Of a stretch of 64,000 nt of DNA, positions 35,987 to 44,350 are shown piece by piece. A program made the position numbers and the translations under genes. Position 1 is the stretch's first letter; each line of letters starts with the position of its first letter. Source of the DNA: Anaerobiospirillum thomasii (GTDB taxonomy: Bacteria; Pseudomonadota; Gammaproteobacteria; Enterobacterales; Succinivibrionaceae); contig NZ_UAPU01000005.1 of assembly GCF_900445255.1 (NCBI RefSeq), positions 755,001 to 819,000 of the forward strand, in the 5' to 3' direction. The notes under the pieces were generated by a model. It ran no database searches, was not told where the DNA came from, and saw only the letters and a program-made list of their open reading frames with translations.

Positions 35987-37051
35987 TTAAAGACTGTCAT
36001 TATTCTCCTGACCCTGTTCATCATATGGCCTGTAAGGACGGCGACGGCCAGCTACATCAATACTCTTGCCGCTTTTGTACAAAGAGGTATAGGTATTGGC
36101 ATAAATGTCAGGATAGCTTGGATCGGGCAGAGTCTTGAAGATACGTAAAATCCACATATACTGCTCTTTATGGCGCACAAGCTCATGCTCTATGCACTCA
36201 TTCATACGCCTAAGATCCTGATCCAAATCAGATCCTGGATAATTTTCAAAAACAGGAGACAGGAAAATCTCAAATGCGGCCTTCTTAATATTGTAGGTTG
36301 AAAAAAGCTGCATAACCTGAGCATTGCCAACCTTGGCAAGCTTTGGCAGTGTGGATACTGTAGCTTTAGGTACACCCATAAAATCAATAAAGCGGGCTGA
36401 TTTATCGCCTAAATCCTCATCTGGCAGGAAAAAGCAGGAGTGATTACTTTTAAGCTCGCGGATTAAAGTTCTAAGCCCGGCATCTCTTTCATAGACACTG
36501 CCGCCAAAGCGCAGACGCTGCTGATTTAAAAACCAGTCAAAGACTTTGTTTTTTTGCGATCTGACCATGGTGCACATCTCAAGACCTACATAGGACAGAT
36601 AAAGACCACATCTGTCTATAGCATAGGTGTGCGGAGCTAAAAATATAATAGGACGCCCCTCTTCTCTTGCCTTTTGCAGATGCTCAAGACCATGTACAAT
36701 CCAGCGCCTTTTTAACATAAAGGATGGTAAAAATGTAGGCTCGCCATAGGCCAGCGTTACACAAAAACCTACAGCTATGGAGCGGCGCGATATGGCACGA
36801 CACTCTTTGGCACTGAGATCGGGAAAGGCTGTACGTAAATTGGCATAGGCCACACGGCGTGGCTTGGATGGTATTAAAAAGACTAAATAGGCGCAGACAA
36901 TAGCAAAGATATCGCGCAGACGGTTGGGTATATAGGCAAAAACAGCAAGGCAGGCCAAAGCCAGCCATGAGGGTAGATTTTTTAGAGTTAAAAGCTCCTT
37001 ATAGGAGCTTTTATCAAAAGCCTGGCCCTTTTTTGAATTTGTCAGTGCCAT
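35987..37051 (-). CDS. lpxM: Lipid A lauroyl/myristoyl acyltransferase (LpxM/MsbB-like)
   Basis: 354 residues. The family catalytic H-x4-D motif is APHTYAIDRCG near residues 140-150; FFLPDEDLGDKSARFIDFMGV and EQYMWILRIFKTLPD near the C-terminus match LpxM rather than LpxL. One N-terminal membrane helix. It adds the secondary acyl chain to lipid A at the inner membrane. It starts 12 bases after glnQ and is probably transcribed with the amino-acid transporter, an unusual pairing. Codon use is ordinary. Confidence 0.88.
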   Translation of the reverse strand: MALTNSKKGQAFDKSSYKELLTLKNLPSWLALACLAVFAYIPNRLRDIFAIVCAYLVFLIPSKPRRVAYANLRTAFPDLSAKECRAISRRSIAVGFCVTLAYGEPTFLPSFMLKRRWIVHGLEHLQKAREEGRPIIFLAPHTYAIDRCGLYLSYVGLEMCTMVRSQKNKVFDWFLNQQRLRFGGSVYERDAGLRTLIRELKSNHSCFFLPDEDLGDKSARFIDFMGVPKATVSTLPKLAKVGNAQVMQLFSTYNIKKAAFEIFLSPVFENYPGSDLDQDLRRMNECIEHELVRHKEQYMWILRIFKTLPDPSYPDIYANTYTSLYKSGKSIDVAGRRRPYRPYDEQGQENNDSL

Positions 37052-37063
37052 ATATATCCTTAA

Positions 37064-37783
37064 TTATAAAATCTTGGACAGGAAGTCTTTGGTTCTATCC
37101 TCCTTTGGATTTGAGAATACCTCATCAGGACTTCCCTGCTCAATAATCTTGCCGCCGTCAACAAAGAGCACGCGATCTGCCACCTGTCTGGCAAAGCCCA
37201 TCTCATGGGTTACCACCATCATGGTCATGCCGCTTTCAGCCAGATTTTTCATAACCTCAAGCACTTCATTAACCATTTCAGGATCAAGTGCTGATGTAGG
37301 CTCATCAAAAAGCATGATCTTAGGTTTCATAGCCAGAGCTCTGGCAATAGCCACACGCTGCTGCTGACCGCCTGAGAGCTGACTTGGATAGGATGAGGCT
37401 TTATCCTTAAGACCTACCTTTGAGAGCAGATCAAGAGCCACCTCCTGTGCATCTGCCTTGGACATACCGCGCACCTTGATTGGAGCCAAGGTAATATTAT
37501 CAAGCACAGACATGTGACCAAAGAGATTGAAGTGCTGAAACACCATACCCACCTCGGCACGTATGGTATTGATATTGGTCTCAGGAGTAATGGTGTGATT
37601 GTCAATGGTAATGGTGCCAGAGCTTGGAACCTCAAGATAGTTTACACAGCGCAGCAGTGTACTCTTACCTGAACCTGAAGGACCGATAACTACAACTACC
37701 TCGCTCTTTTTAACCTCAAGATCGATACCATTTAAAATACAGTGTGAGCCAAAGCTCTTGTGCAAATCCTTAATTACAATCAT
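37064..37783 (-). CDS. glnQ: Polar amino-acid ABC transporter ATPase
   Basis: 239 residues, GlnQ length. Walker [10 protein letters not shown] near residues 34-42, signature LSGGQQQR near 134, Walker [14 protein letters not shown]-loop [10 protein letters not shown]. Third gene of a glnH-glnP-glnQ operon, two bases after glnP. The exact substrate (glutamine, histidine, cystine or other) cannot be told from the sequence. Confidence 0.93.
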   Translation of the reverse strand: MIVIKDLHKSFGSHCILNGIDLEVKKSEVVVVIGPSGSGKSTLLRCVNYLEVPSSGTITIDNHTITPETNINTIRAEVGMVFQHFNLFGHMSVLDNITLAPIKVRGMSKADAQEVALDLLSKVGLKDKASSYPSQLSGGQQQRVAIARALAMKPKIMLFDEPTSALDPEMVNEVLEVMKNLAESGMTMMVVTHEMGFARQVADRVLFVDGGKIIEQGSPDEVFSNPKEDRTKDFLSKIL

Positions 37784-37785
37784 TT

Positions 37786-38436
37786 TTACTTAAATCTCTT
37801 TTCAAGATAGGCCACAAAACGTGTGATGGACAAGGTCATAACAAGATAGATAACAGCAACAGCAGACCAGATCTCAAGTGAGCCATAGGTACTTGCAATA
37901 ATAAGCTGTCCCTTTCTTGTCAGCTCCTCAAAGCCGATTACAGACACAAGTGATGAATCCTTGAGCATGGCGATAAATTCATTGCCAAGCTGTGGTACCA
38001 CGCGCTTGAAGGCCTGAGGAATAATGATAAAGAGCATGGTGGAGCTCCATGACAGACCCAATGAGCGACCTGCCTCCATCTGACCTTTGTCTATAGACTG
38101 AATGCCGGCACGGAAAATTTCAGCTACATAGGCACCTGAGTTGATAGAGCAGGCAGTAATAGCTGCAACAAAAGGATCTATTCTTACGCCAAGAATAATA
38201 GGCATGGCAAAATAGATGATAAAAATCTGAACTAGAAGTGGAGTGCCTCTTAAAAAGTCTACATAAATCTTGGCAGGAATTCTTATCCACCAGTATCTTG
38301 CAATCTCTGCAATACCAACAAACAGGCCGATAAAAGTACCTATAGCCACAGATGCGGCTGTAATTTTAACTGTAACAAAAGCACCTAAAAGAAGTAAGGA
38401 CAGATTATCCGTAATCAGTGAAAAATCAAATGTCAT
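37786..38436 (-). CDS. glnP: Polar amino-acid ABC transporter permease
   Basis: 216 residues; several membrane helices. The family EAA-type loop is present as [23 protein letters not shown], and [27 protein letters not shown] is typical of His/Glu/Gln permeases. Works with GlnQ and the binding protein at 38518. Confidence 0.93.
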   Translation of the reverse strand: MTFDFSLITDNLSLLLLGAFVTVKITAASVAIGTFIGLFVGIAEIARYWWIRIPAKIYVDFLRGTPLLVQIFIIYFAMPIILGVRIDPFVAAITACSINSGAYVAEIFRAGIQSIDKGQMEAGRSLGLSWSSTMLFIIIPQAFKRVVPQLGNEFIAMLKDSSLVSVIGFEELTRKGQLIIASTYGSLEIWSAVAVIYLVMTLSITRFVAYLEKRFK

Positions 38437-38476
38437 CTTTACTATAAAAAGAACTTAGAAAATAAAAAAAATTAAA

Positions 38477-38497
38477 GTAGGCATGTTACATGCCTAC
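38477..38497 (-). terminator. Hairpin between glnH and glnP
   Basis: GTAGGCATG-TTA-CATGCCTAC perfect 9-bp stem; on the minus strand it is followed by an AT-rich, T-rich tract. Likely attenuator that leaves the binding protein more abundant than the membrane parts. Confidence 0.7.
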
Positions 38498-38517
38498 CCC
38501 ATAAATGAGTATAAAAA

Positions 38518-39279
38518 CTACTCTTCTACGTTAAACCACTTTTTGTGGATCTTGCCAAACTCACCGCTCTCCTTTAATTTCTTTAAAGAGGCGTTGATCT
38601 TCTCCTGAAGCTCAGTATTGCCCTTTCTTACAGCAATACCATACTCCTCAGCTGAGAGAATATCTTTAAGCTCCACTGCAGCTACATCCTTGTTCTGCAC
38701 CAGATAGTACAGATTTACAGGACGGTCATTGACCACAGCCTCGCAACCGCCTGACTGCAGCTCAAGGAAAACCTCAGGCTGTGTATTAAAGGCAGTAACC
38801 TTGCCTGAAATCTTGTTGGCAGTCATAAAGCCTGTAGTGCCGATCTGTGCACACAGAGTCTGATCTTTAAGATCGTCAGCTGTCTTGTACTTGTCCTGAC
38901 TGTCTTTGCGTACAATGATGCTAAGGCCTGATTTGTAGTAAGGATCGGAGAAGGTAACCTTCTTAGCTCTGTCCTCTGTAATTGACATAGCAGCGGCAAT
39001 AGCATCAATCTGCTGTGTCATGAGAGCAGGAATAAGGCCGTCAAAAGGCATATTCACAACTTCAAGCTCCATACCCAGATCTTTTGCAACAGCTGCCATA
39101 ATATCAATATCATAGCCTATGAGCTGACCCTTGTTGTTAATGTCCACAAACTCAAAAGGAGCATAGGTTCCTTCAGTGCCAACCTTAAGTACGTCAGCTG
39201 CTGTTGCTACTGATGCACCAAATACAGAACCTGCAAACAGAGTCATAGCAAGAACTGAAGATTTAAAATTGCGTGCCAT
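38518..39279 (-). CDS. glnH: Amino-acid ABC transporter periplasmic binding protein
   Basis: 253 residues, signal peptide ending SVATAADV. SBP_bac_3 features: LKVGTEGTYAPFEFVD, GYDIDIMAAVAKDLGMELE, MPFDGLIPALMTQQIDAI, AAMSITEDRAKKVTFSDPYY and the NDRPVNLYYL block. About 60% alike to the protein at 40345 by eye. First gene of the operon with glnP, glnQ and lpxM. Confidence 0.92.
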   Translation of the reverse strand: MARNFKSSVLAMTLFAGSVFGASVATAADVLKVGTEGTYAPFEFVDINNKGQLIGYDIDIMAAVAKDLGMELEVVNMPFDGLIPALMTQQIDAIAAAMSITEDRAKKVTFSDPYYKSGLSIIVRKDSQDKYKTADDLKDQTLCAQIGTTGFMTANKISGKVTAFNTQPEVFLELQSGGCEAVVNDRPVNLYYLVQNKDVAAVELKDILSAEEYGIAVRKGNTELQEKINASLKKLKESGEFGKIHKKWFNVEE

Positions 39280-39650
39280 AAGCCCTCACAATCGCTATAA
39301 AAATCAAAATAAAGAGGTTCTTAAGTGTGTAGCTGATACTGTATTTAGTGCCACATATCCACCCTTTAGAACAACCTGTGTATTTTACAACAAAACTCAA
39401 ACTATGTGGAAATTAATATAAAGACAGTACACAGACACAATAAGCCTGTCAAAGAGTGCCCCTGACATAGATAGATATATATATATATTTATTTTTATTG
39501 TATTTTTACATACACCAATGTAGCTTTTATAACTTAAGTTAATAGAAATTTAATATTTGTATACACCAGAGCAAAATTGTGCGATATGCATGTTGCAAAA
39601 TTTTATTTTGGTTTATGCTGTAGTCACACTACATTTACGGAGAAATTAAA
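39280..39650. other. Divergent promoter region glnH / HAD phosphatase
   Basis: 371 bases without a gene. Contains a (TA)n run near 39467-39489 and long A/T tracts; no clear operator or RNA gene recognised. Confidence 0.4.
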
Positions 39651-40265
39651 GTGGAAATTAAAAATGTAATTTTTGATTTTGGCGGTGTGCTGCTTGACTG
39701 GAACCCAAGATACCTTTACAACGATGTGTTCAATGATAAAGAGAAAATGGAATATTTTCTTGAGCATATCTGCTCTAGCACATGGAATGCACAGATGGAT
39801 AAAGGCGTGCCTTTTAAAGATGCAGTTGCCAGACTGCAAGAGCAGTATCCTGAGTATAAAGAAGAAATTGCCCTGTACGAGACAGGCTGGCCTAAGATGC
39901 TCAAAGGCGAAATAGCAGATGGTATTGATATTTTCAACAAGGTCAAAGAGTCAGGGCGTTTTAAGATCTATGGACTTACCAACTGGTCGGCTGAAACCTT
40001 CCCTGTTGCCTTTTCACGCTACAGATTTTTAGATGATTTTGAAGGTATTGTAGTCTCTGGTGAAGAGGAGATGATTAAACCTGAAAAAGGTATCTATCAT
40101 ACACTGCTTGAGCGCTATCATCTTAAGCCTCAGGAATGTGTCTTTATCGATGACAGTCTGGCCAATGTCAATATGGCCAATTCTCTTGGCATCCATGCCG
40201 TGCACTGTGTCGATTTTAAGCTTGTAAGAGCACAGCTCTCCAATCTTTTAAAACTCGATCTCTAG
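39651..40265 (+). CDS. HAD-superfamily phosphatase (YihX-like)
   Basis: 204 residues from a GTG with GGAGAAAT upstream. Motif I IFDFGGVLLDWNPRYLY (nucleophile Asp near residue 8), motif II YGLTNWSAET, the conserved lysine in EMIKPEKGIY and motif III CVFIDDSLANVNMANSLG. Similar to YihX, which hydrolyses alpha-glucose-1-phosphate, but substrate is uncertain. Single gene with its own terminator. Confidence 0.85.
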   Translation: MEIKNVIFDFGGVLLDWNPRYLYNDVFNDKEKMEYFLEHICSSTWNAQMDKGVPFKDAVARLQEQYPEYKEEIALYETGWPKMLKGEIADGIDIFNKVKESGRFKIYGLTNWSAETFPVAFSRYRFLDDFEGIVVSGEEEMIKPEKGIYHTLLERYHLKPQECVFIDDSLANVNMANSLGIHAVHCVDFKLVRAQLSNLLKLDL

Positions 40266-40290
40266 TAAAACTCTCTTTTTAGAATCAAAA

Positions 40291-40318
40291 AAAAGCTCAG
40301 CGTAATATCTGAGCTTTT
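40291..40318. terminator. Bidirectional terminator HAD gene / glnH2
   Basis: AAAAGCTCAG/CTGAGCTTTT with an 8-base loop between convergent genes. Confidence 0.88.
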
Positions 40319-40344
40319 AGTTTTGCTATGATGGATTCTTACAC

Positions 40345-41088
40345 TTACTGCTCAACGCCAAAGTACTTTTTGTGTAGCTCCTTGTACTGACCATTTTCCT
40401 TTACGGCCTTAAGACCCTTGTTTAATTTTTCAACCATGGCACTGTTGCCCTTTTGTACGGCAATACCGTAGACATCGGCATTTTCCACAAGGCTCTTGTC
40501 AGCAAGCTCTACAATCTTGTCAGTGTTGGCCTTTTGCAGATAAAAAAGATTTACAGGTCTGTCATTGATGAGGGCCACACAGCCGCCGTTTTGCAGCTCA
40601 AGCATGGCATCTGGCTGATTGTTAAGAGCCACAACATTGCCAGGGCTTAGCTTCTCGGCAAACATGGCACCTGTAGTACCAATCTGAGCACAGATCTTCT
40701 GACCCTTTAACTTCTGCACATCAGTAAGACTTTCTTTATCCTTGGCGGCAATTAAAGCTGACAGTGAGCTTACATAATAACCTTCTGTAAAATCAACACG
40801 CTTCTTTCTCTCATCAGTTATAGTCATGCCGGTAATTGAGGCATCAATCTGACCTGTAAGCAGCGCAGGGATCAGACCGTCAAAAGGCATGGAGACAATC
40901 TCAACTGTATCACCCTGGGTTTTGGCAATAGCCTCAATAAGCTCAATATCAAAACCTATGGCTTTGCCATTGTCATCTACATACTCAAATGGAGCAAAGG
41001 TAGGATGGGTACCAACTTTAAGAACATCAGCAGATGCAGCATTAAGACCTAAAGCTAATATGGCAGCTGCCAGAATACTTTTTTTCAT
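40345..41088 (-). CDS. Second amino-acid periplasmic binding protein (GlnH-like paralogue)
   Basis: 247 residues from the ATG at 41086-41088, giving a standard signal peptide (MKKSILAAAILALGLNAASA); the frame is open 16 codons further upstream without signal features. Same motifs as the protein at 38518: LKVGTHPTFAPFEYVDD, MPFDGLIPALLTGQIDASIT, CAQIGTTGAMFAEKL, LINDRPVNLFYL. It has no permease or ATPase of its own, so it may feed the GlnPQ transporter with a second ligand. Confidence 0.9.
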   Translation of the reverse strand: MKKSILAAAILALGLNAASADVLKVGTHPTFAPFEYVDDNGKAIGFDIELIEAIAKTQGDTVEIVSMPFDGLIPALLTGQIDASITGMTITDERKKRVDFTEGYYVSSLSALIAAKDKESLTDVQKLKGQKICAQIGTTGAMFAEKLSPGNVVALNNQPDAMLELQNGGCVALINDRPVNLFYLQKANTDKIVELADKSLVENADVYGIAVQKGNSAMVEKLNKGLKAVKENGQYKELHKKYFGVEQ

Positions 41089-41348
41089 TTTTATCTCTCT
41101 TATGTATAACACATTAATTTTACGTACATAATACACATAATGTTATGGAGCGTTAAGCAATTCACCATAATTGCGCACAAAAACAATCTATGCCACAAAC
41201 TTGCACCAAATGTAAACACAAAAATTTTCACGCCGATGAGTAGCTGCCTAAGATACTAAAAATAATTAATTTTTTTTCACTCTTTGTTAAAGAATTACTT
41301 TATACTAACGATAACTATTAATAAGTACTATATATGTGAGGTAAATAT

Positions 41349-41549
41349 ATGAGCTCATCAATTACTGGTTTATCAAGCAATTTTGGTCACGAGTCACTAG
41401 CAGTTGCCATGACCAAGAAAGCCAATGAGCAGCAGGGTCAGCAGGCACTGCAGTTAATTCAGGGCGCCATGGAGACTGTACAGAATACTCAGGCAGCAGC
41501 TCCAAAGGCAGCAGGCTCCTTAGGCTCAAACATCAATATCAAGGTTTAA
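41349..41549 (+). CDS. Small YjfB-like protein
   Basis: 66 residues, helical and rich in Ala and Gln: AVAMTKKANEQQGQQALQLI then a flexible tail. Size and the late QALQLIQGAMETV helix resemble the putative motility protein family YjfB, but there are no flagellar genes nearby. GTGAGG lies seven bases before the ATG. A clear promoter-sized gap and its own terminator support a real gene. Confidence 0.65.
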   Translation: MSSSITGLSSNFGHESLAVAMTKKANEQQGQQALQLIQGAMETVQNTQAAAPKAAGSLGSNINIKV

Positions 41550-41567
41550 TTCAAACTTAAAGATTTA

Positions 41568-41601
41568 AAAAACACAGTATATAAAAATACTGTGTTTTTT
41601 T
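41568..41601 (+). terminator. Terminator of the YjfB-like gene
   Basis: AAAAACACAGTAT/ATACTGTGTTTTT, 12-13-bp stem followed by T run. Confidence 0.92.
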
Positions 41602-41652
41602 ACGCCCTGTTTTTTCATAACGCCCACACCTTTAGCTTTAAACTTGCAAGCC

Positions 41653-42132
41653 ATGATTACACCTGCCCAGACTTTTTTAAATAAAAATAAAATTCCCTAT
41701 ACCACCTACGAGTACGACTGCAGCGTAGATCATGATTTTGGTCGCTTTGCAGCCTCTGCTTTGCAGATTGACCCAAACCGTGTCTTTAAAACCATAATGC
41801 TCCATCAGGATAAAACCTATGTCACCTGCATTGTGCCCGTCAATGCCATGATCTCTCTTAAAAATCTGGCCCGAGCCTGCAAGATAAAAAAACTTGAGAT
41901 GACAGATCAGGCTACAGCATCAAAAATTACAGGTTATGTCATAGGTGGCATTTCACCTTTTGGGCAGAAAAGAAAGACTATGGTGGTGCTCAATGACAGC
42001 GCTTTAAACTATGATGAAATACTAGTAAGCGGCGGCAGGCGCGGTTTTAGTGTAGGTGTCAATCCTCATGATTTAATCAAGGCACTAGATGCACTGTGTG
42101 CTGATATTACAGAGCACGCCGATGCCTCTTAG
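41653..42132 (+). CDS. ybaK: Cys-tRNA(Pro)/Cys-tRNA(Cys) deacylase
   Basis: 159 residues from ATG 41653 (an in-frame TTG lies three codons upstream). YbaK/EbsC core: DFGRFAASALQIDPNRVFKTIM, IVPVNAMISLKNLARACKIKKL with the catalytic-site lysine region, GYVIGGISPFGQKRKTMVVL, and SGGRRGFSVGVNPHDLIKAL. It hydrolyses Cys-tRNA(Pro) made by ProRS error, complementing proS in this window. Followed by a strong terminator. Confidence 0.93.
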   Translation: MITPAQTFLNKNKIPYTTYEYDCSVDHDFGRFAASALQIDPNRVFKTIMLHQDKTYVTCIVPVNAMISLKNLARACKIKKLEMTDQATASKITGYVIGGISPFGQKRKTMVVLNDSALNYDEILVSGGRRGFSVGVNPHDLIKALDALCADITEHADAS

Positions 42133-42267
42133 ATCTGCAAAAAATCGTGCTTTTAAAATTTTTTAATATTTTTAATTTTTTTTTGAACCTTTTTAAATAT
42201 CAGCAGTCAAAGTGATAGTTCAAGATTTTGAACGCAGATTTTTTTGCTACTGAATGCTTTTTCATTT

Positions 42268-42295
42268 GACCAGAGCCTTGCTCTGGTCTTTTTTT
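42268..42295 (+). terminator. Terminator of ybaK
   Basis: GACCAGAGC-CTT-GCTCTGGTC then TTTTTTT; the T run overlaps the stop codon of the opposing repeat-protein gene. Confidence 0.9.
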
Positions 42296-42950
42296 ATCTG
42301 ATGTAATACCCGCCAAAACCGTCTGGAGTCATGTACTTGCCATCTGGAAGACGATAACCACCAAAGCCGTCACTTGTGATTTTGCCGTTACGCGTATTAT
42401 AACCGCCAAAACCATCAGGTCTTACATAATCACCATTTGGCAGATTATAGCCACCAAAGCCGTCGCTTGTGATTTTTCCTCTGCGCGTATTATAACCGCC
42501 AAAACCATCAGGTCTCATATAATCGCCATTGGGCAGATTATAGCCACCAAAGCCATCACTTGACATATGGCCTCTATCAAGAAGCGGCTCTTGTGATCTT
42601 TCATAGGGTTTAGAGTAGTTATAGTTATAGTTATAAACTGACGTCACATTTTTATATGGGCTATTGCCAATAGGCCAATAGATATTATCTTGTAAATGAT
42701 CTCCATAATTTGGAATGCTTTTTTGATAAATATCATTGCCAAGCACATTGCCACAGAGCATGTCATTATCATATACATTTGCTGTGCCTATTCCTGAAGC
42801 TGTCGCATATGTATAAGAGCCTAAGGCTGTAGTGTTCATTTTAACTGTTGGAACCATTAAATTTTGCTTAAGATCATCTGACTGCCATGGCAGAGCCTGC
42901 ACGCTATAAACTGCGGCCAATGGAAAAAATAGAATTAGATATCTTAACAT
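42294..42950 (-). CDS. Secreted protein with tandem DGFGGY repeats
   Basis: 218 residues from the ATG at 42948-42950, with AGGAGG seven bases upstream and a signal peptide (MLRYLILFFPLAAVYSVQA); the open frame upstream has no start context. The last 90 residues are six tandem units of 16-17 residues containing DGFGGY, alternating NLPNGDYM/V-RP and NTR-GKITS forms. Tyr-rich NYNYNYSKPYERS precedes the repeats. Function unknown; an exported Gly/Tyr repeat protein could be structural or surface-binding. It follows the lipoprotein gene and may be expressed with it. Confidence 0.75.
   Translation of the reverse strand: MLRYLILFFPLAAVYSVQALPWQSDDLKQNLMVPTVKMNTTALGSYTYATASGIGTANVYDNDMLCGNVLGNDIYQKSIPNYGDHLQDNIYWPIGNSPYKNVTSVYNYNYNYSKPYERSQEPLLDRGHMSSDGFGGYNLPNGDYMRPDGFGGYNTRRGKITSDGFGGYNLPNGDYVRPDGFGGYNTRNGKITSDGFGGYRLPDGKYMTPDGFGGYYIR
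42297..42566 (-). repeat. In-gene tandem repeats (DGFGGY units)
   Basis: The DNA repeats in about 99-bp double units (L-type plus T-type), with CCACCAAAGCCGTC and CCGCCAAAACCATC alternating. High DNA similarity between units suggests recent duplication and possible length variation. Confidence 0.8.
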
Positions 42951-43018
42951 ATGTACACCTCCTGTCAGATAGGATCTAAAGGCTCTACAGATCAATAATA
43001 GCTTTAAAATCACGCTAT

Positions 43019-43074
43019 AAAAATACCTGTTTTTTTTATTTCTTTTTATCCTGCCAAAAACTGCCTGATAACAA
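43019..43074 (+). repeat. 56-bp dispersed repeat, copy A
   Basis: Aligns without gaps to 48288-48343, 46 of 56 bases identical, sharing AAAAATACCT, TTTTTTTATT, TTTATCCT and CCAAAAA. Located upstream of the repeat-protein gene. Could be an IS end; nothing next to it identifies the parent. Confidence 0.6.
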
Positions 43075-43164
43075 GAGAAATTTTTAATTTGTGAGGAAAC
43101 AAAGAGCGTTGTTTGCGACTCGCTTTGCACCTGTACATATTTTTAAGACTTTAAACCTTAGGTT

Positions 43165-44127
43165 TTAGATAGCCTCAGGCTCAAGTCCTAGCTTTTCTCT
43201 TAAATCAATTACTTCCTGTCTATATCTAGGGTTTTTCTTAAAGTATTCTACTCTTGCCTGTTTGCTCTGCTCAGGTGTGCAGATAAAGAGTGTTACAAAG
43301 GTTTTACTCTCTCTGTACTCATTATTGGCCATGCGATCGAGCATTTTCGTAATAGGCCAGCCAAGCACATCAAAGTTTGATATAGGTGTATAGTAGATAT
43401 GTGTTGGCCATTCAGGACTGTTTCTAAGTCTCTTTGCCTCTTCAATATCAATTTTATCCAGTGTTGATGGATCACTAAACACAGATGCTGCCACGTGACC
43501 ATACTTTTTAAATGTTGAAGATATAATCAAAGGTGACCAGCTTCTATTCATGTAGAAATCTTCATGTTTTTTATCAAGATAGCGCGACAAAGAGCCATAG
43601 CCACTTATACTTATAGACATATCTGAAAACTTACAGTTTTTAAAGACATAATCTTTGTCAGCAACATGCAATAAATTGTAATTGCGATTTAGCTCCTTAA
43701 CCCGAGGTGAGTTGAGCATATCAAGATATTCTCTTGCTGTCATAGAGCCAAAAGCCCATGCTAGAGGACCGTGTTCAAAGTAGGCATTATGTTTGCGACC
43801 CTCGTCCCACCCTTTTTGGGTAGGATAAAGTCCCTCATAATATCTGCCTTCATAAGTGTTTAATGATTTAAAAGCAAGGCTCTGCTCATCACCCTGTCTC
43901 TCTCCTGCTATCTTTTTATCAAGCTCATAGTCAGGCAGGGAAAATACATTGCTGATTTCATCTCTTATAGGATCATCTTTTGCTATATATTCCATCATGT
44001 GATAGTAAAATTTAGCATCATCAAGCGGTGCCCTGCCATAGTCATATGTTTTTATGTCAGTAGAACATCCTGTTAAAGTAAGAGCTGTCAGTACTGCAAA
44101 AGTGCTTAATACTATTTTGTTTTTCAA
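43165..44127 (-). CDS. Lipoprotein of unknown function
   Basis: 320 residues. Signal with lipobox LTLTGC (Cys near residue 21), so probably membrane-anchored. No family recognised. Visible: aromatic-rich KTYDYGRAPLDDAKFYYHMM, FEHGPLAWAFGSMTAREYLDML, a basic-charged C-terminus ending LREKLGLEPEAI. Next gene downstream (214 bases) encodes the exported DGFGGY protein; both may belong to one surface function, but this is guesswork. Confidence 0.6.
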   Translation of the reverse strand: MKNKIVLSTFAVLTALTLTGCSTDIKTYDYGRAPLDDAKFYYHMMEYIAKDDPIRDEISNVFSLPDYELDKKIAGERQGDEQSLAFKSLNTYEGRYYEGLYPTQKGWDEGRKHNAYFEHGPLAWAFGSMTAREYLDMLNSPRVKELNRNYNLLHVADKDYVFKNCKFSDMSISISGYGSLSRYLDKKHEDFYMNRSWSPLIISSTFKKYGHVAASVFSDPSTLDKIDIEEAKRLRNSPEWPTHIYYTPISNFDVLGWPITKMLDRMANNEYRESKTFVTLFICTPEQSKQARVEYFKKNPRYRQEVIDLREKLGLEPEAI

Positions 44128-44287
44128 CTTCGTATTTGATGCTGTTAAAAATCTTTTAGCTTTAGGTTGGAATGTAGAAGTCCCTATCTGTTATTGTGTT
44201 GTCATTGACAAAAGCAACTGTTTGATTTTCTCAACTGAACCCCTAAGATCTAATTTTTAAATCTACACGATTCTAATTTGTTTATTG

Positions 44288-44309
44288 AGGCGCAAAATGC
44301 GCCTTTTTT
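44288..44309 (+). terminator. Plus-strand terminator without a visible gene
   Basis: AGGCGCA-AAA-TGCGCCT followed by T6. No plus-strand gene ends just before it, so it may belong to a gene lost when the IS cluster formed. Confidence 0.75.
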
Positions 44310-44350
44310 CATTGTTTTTAATACTTTTTTATTCAAAAAGCGACTCATCC

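Noticed and set aside
42297-42566. CRISPR-like array
   Set aside because: Regular repeats are in frame and encode DGFGGY units; there are no unique spacers.
42951-43130. 60-residue extension of the DGFGGY protein
   Set aside because: It would bury the signal peptide inside the protein; ATG 42950 has AGGAGG at the right distance. The upstream part is the 56-bp dispersed repeat region.
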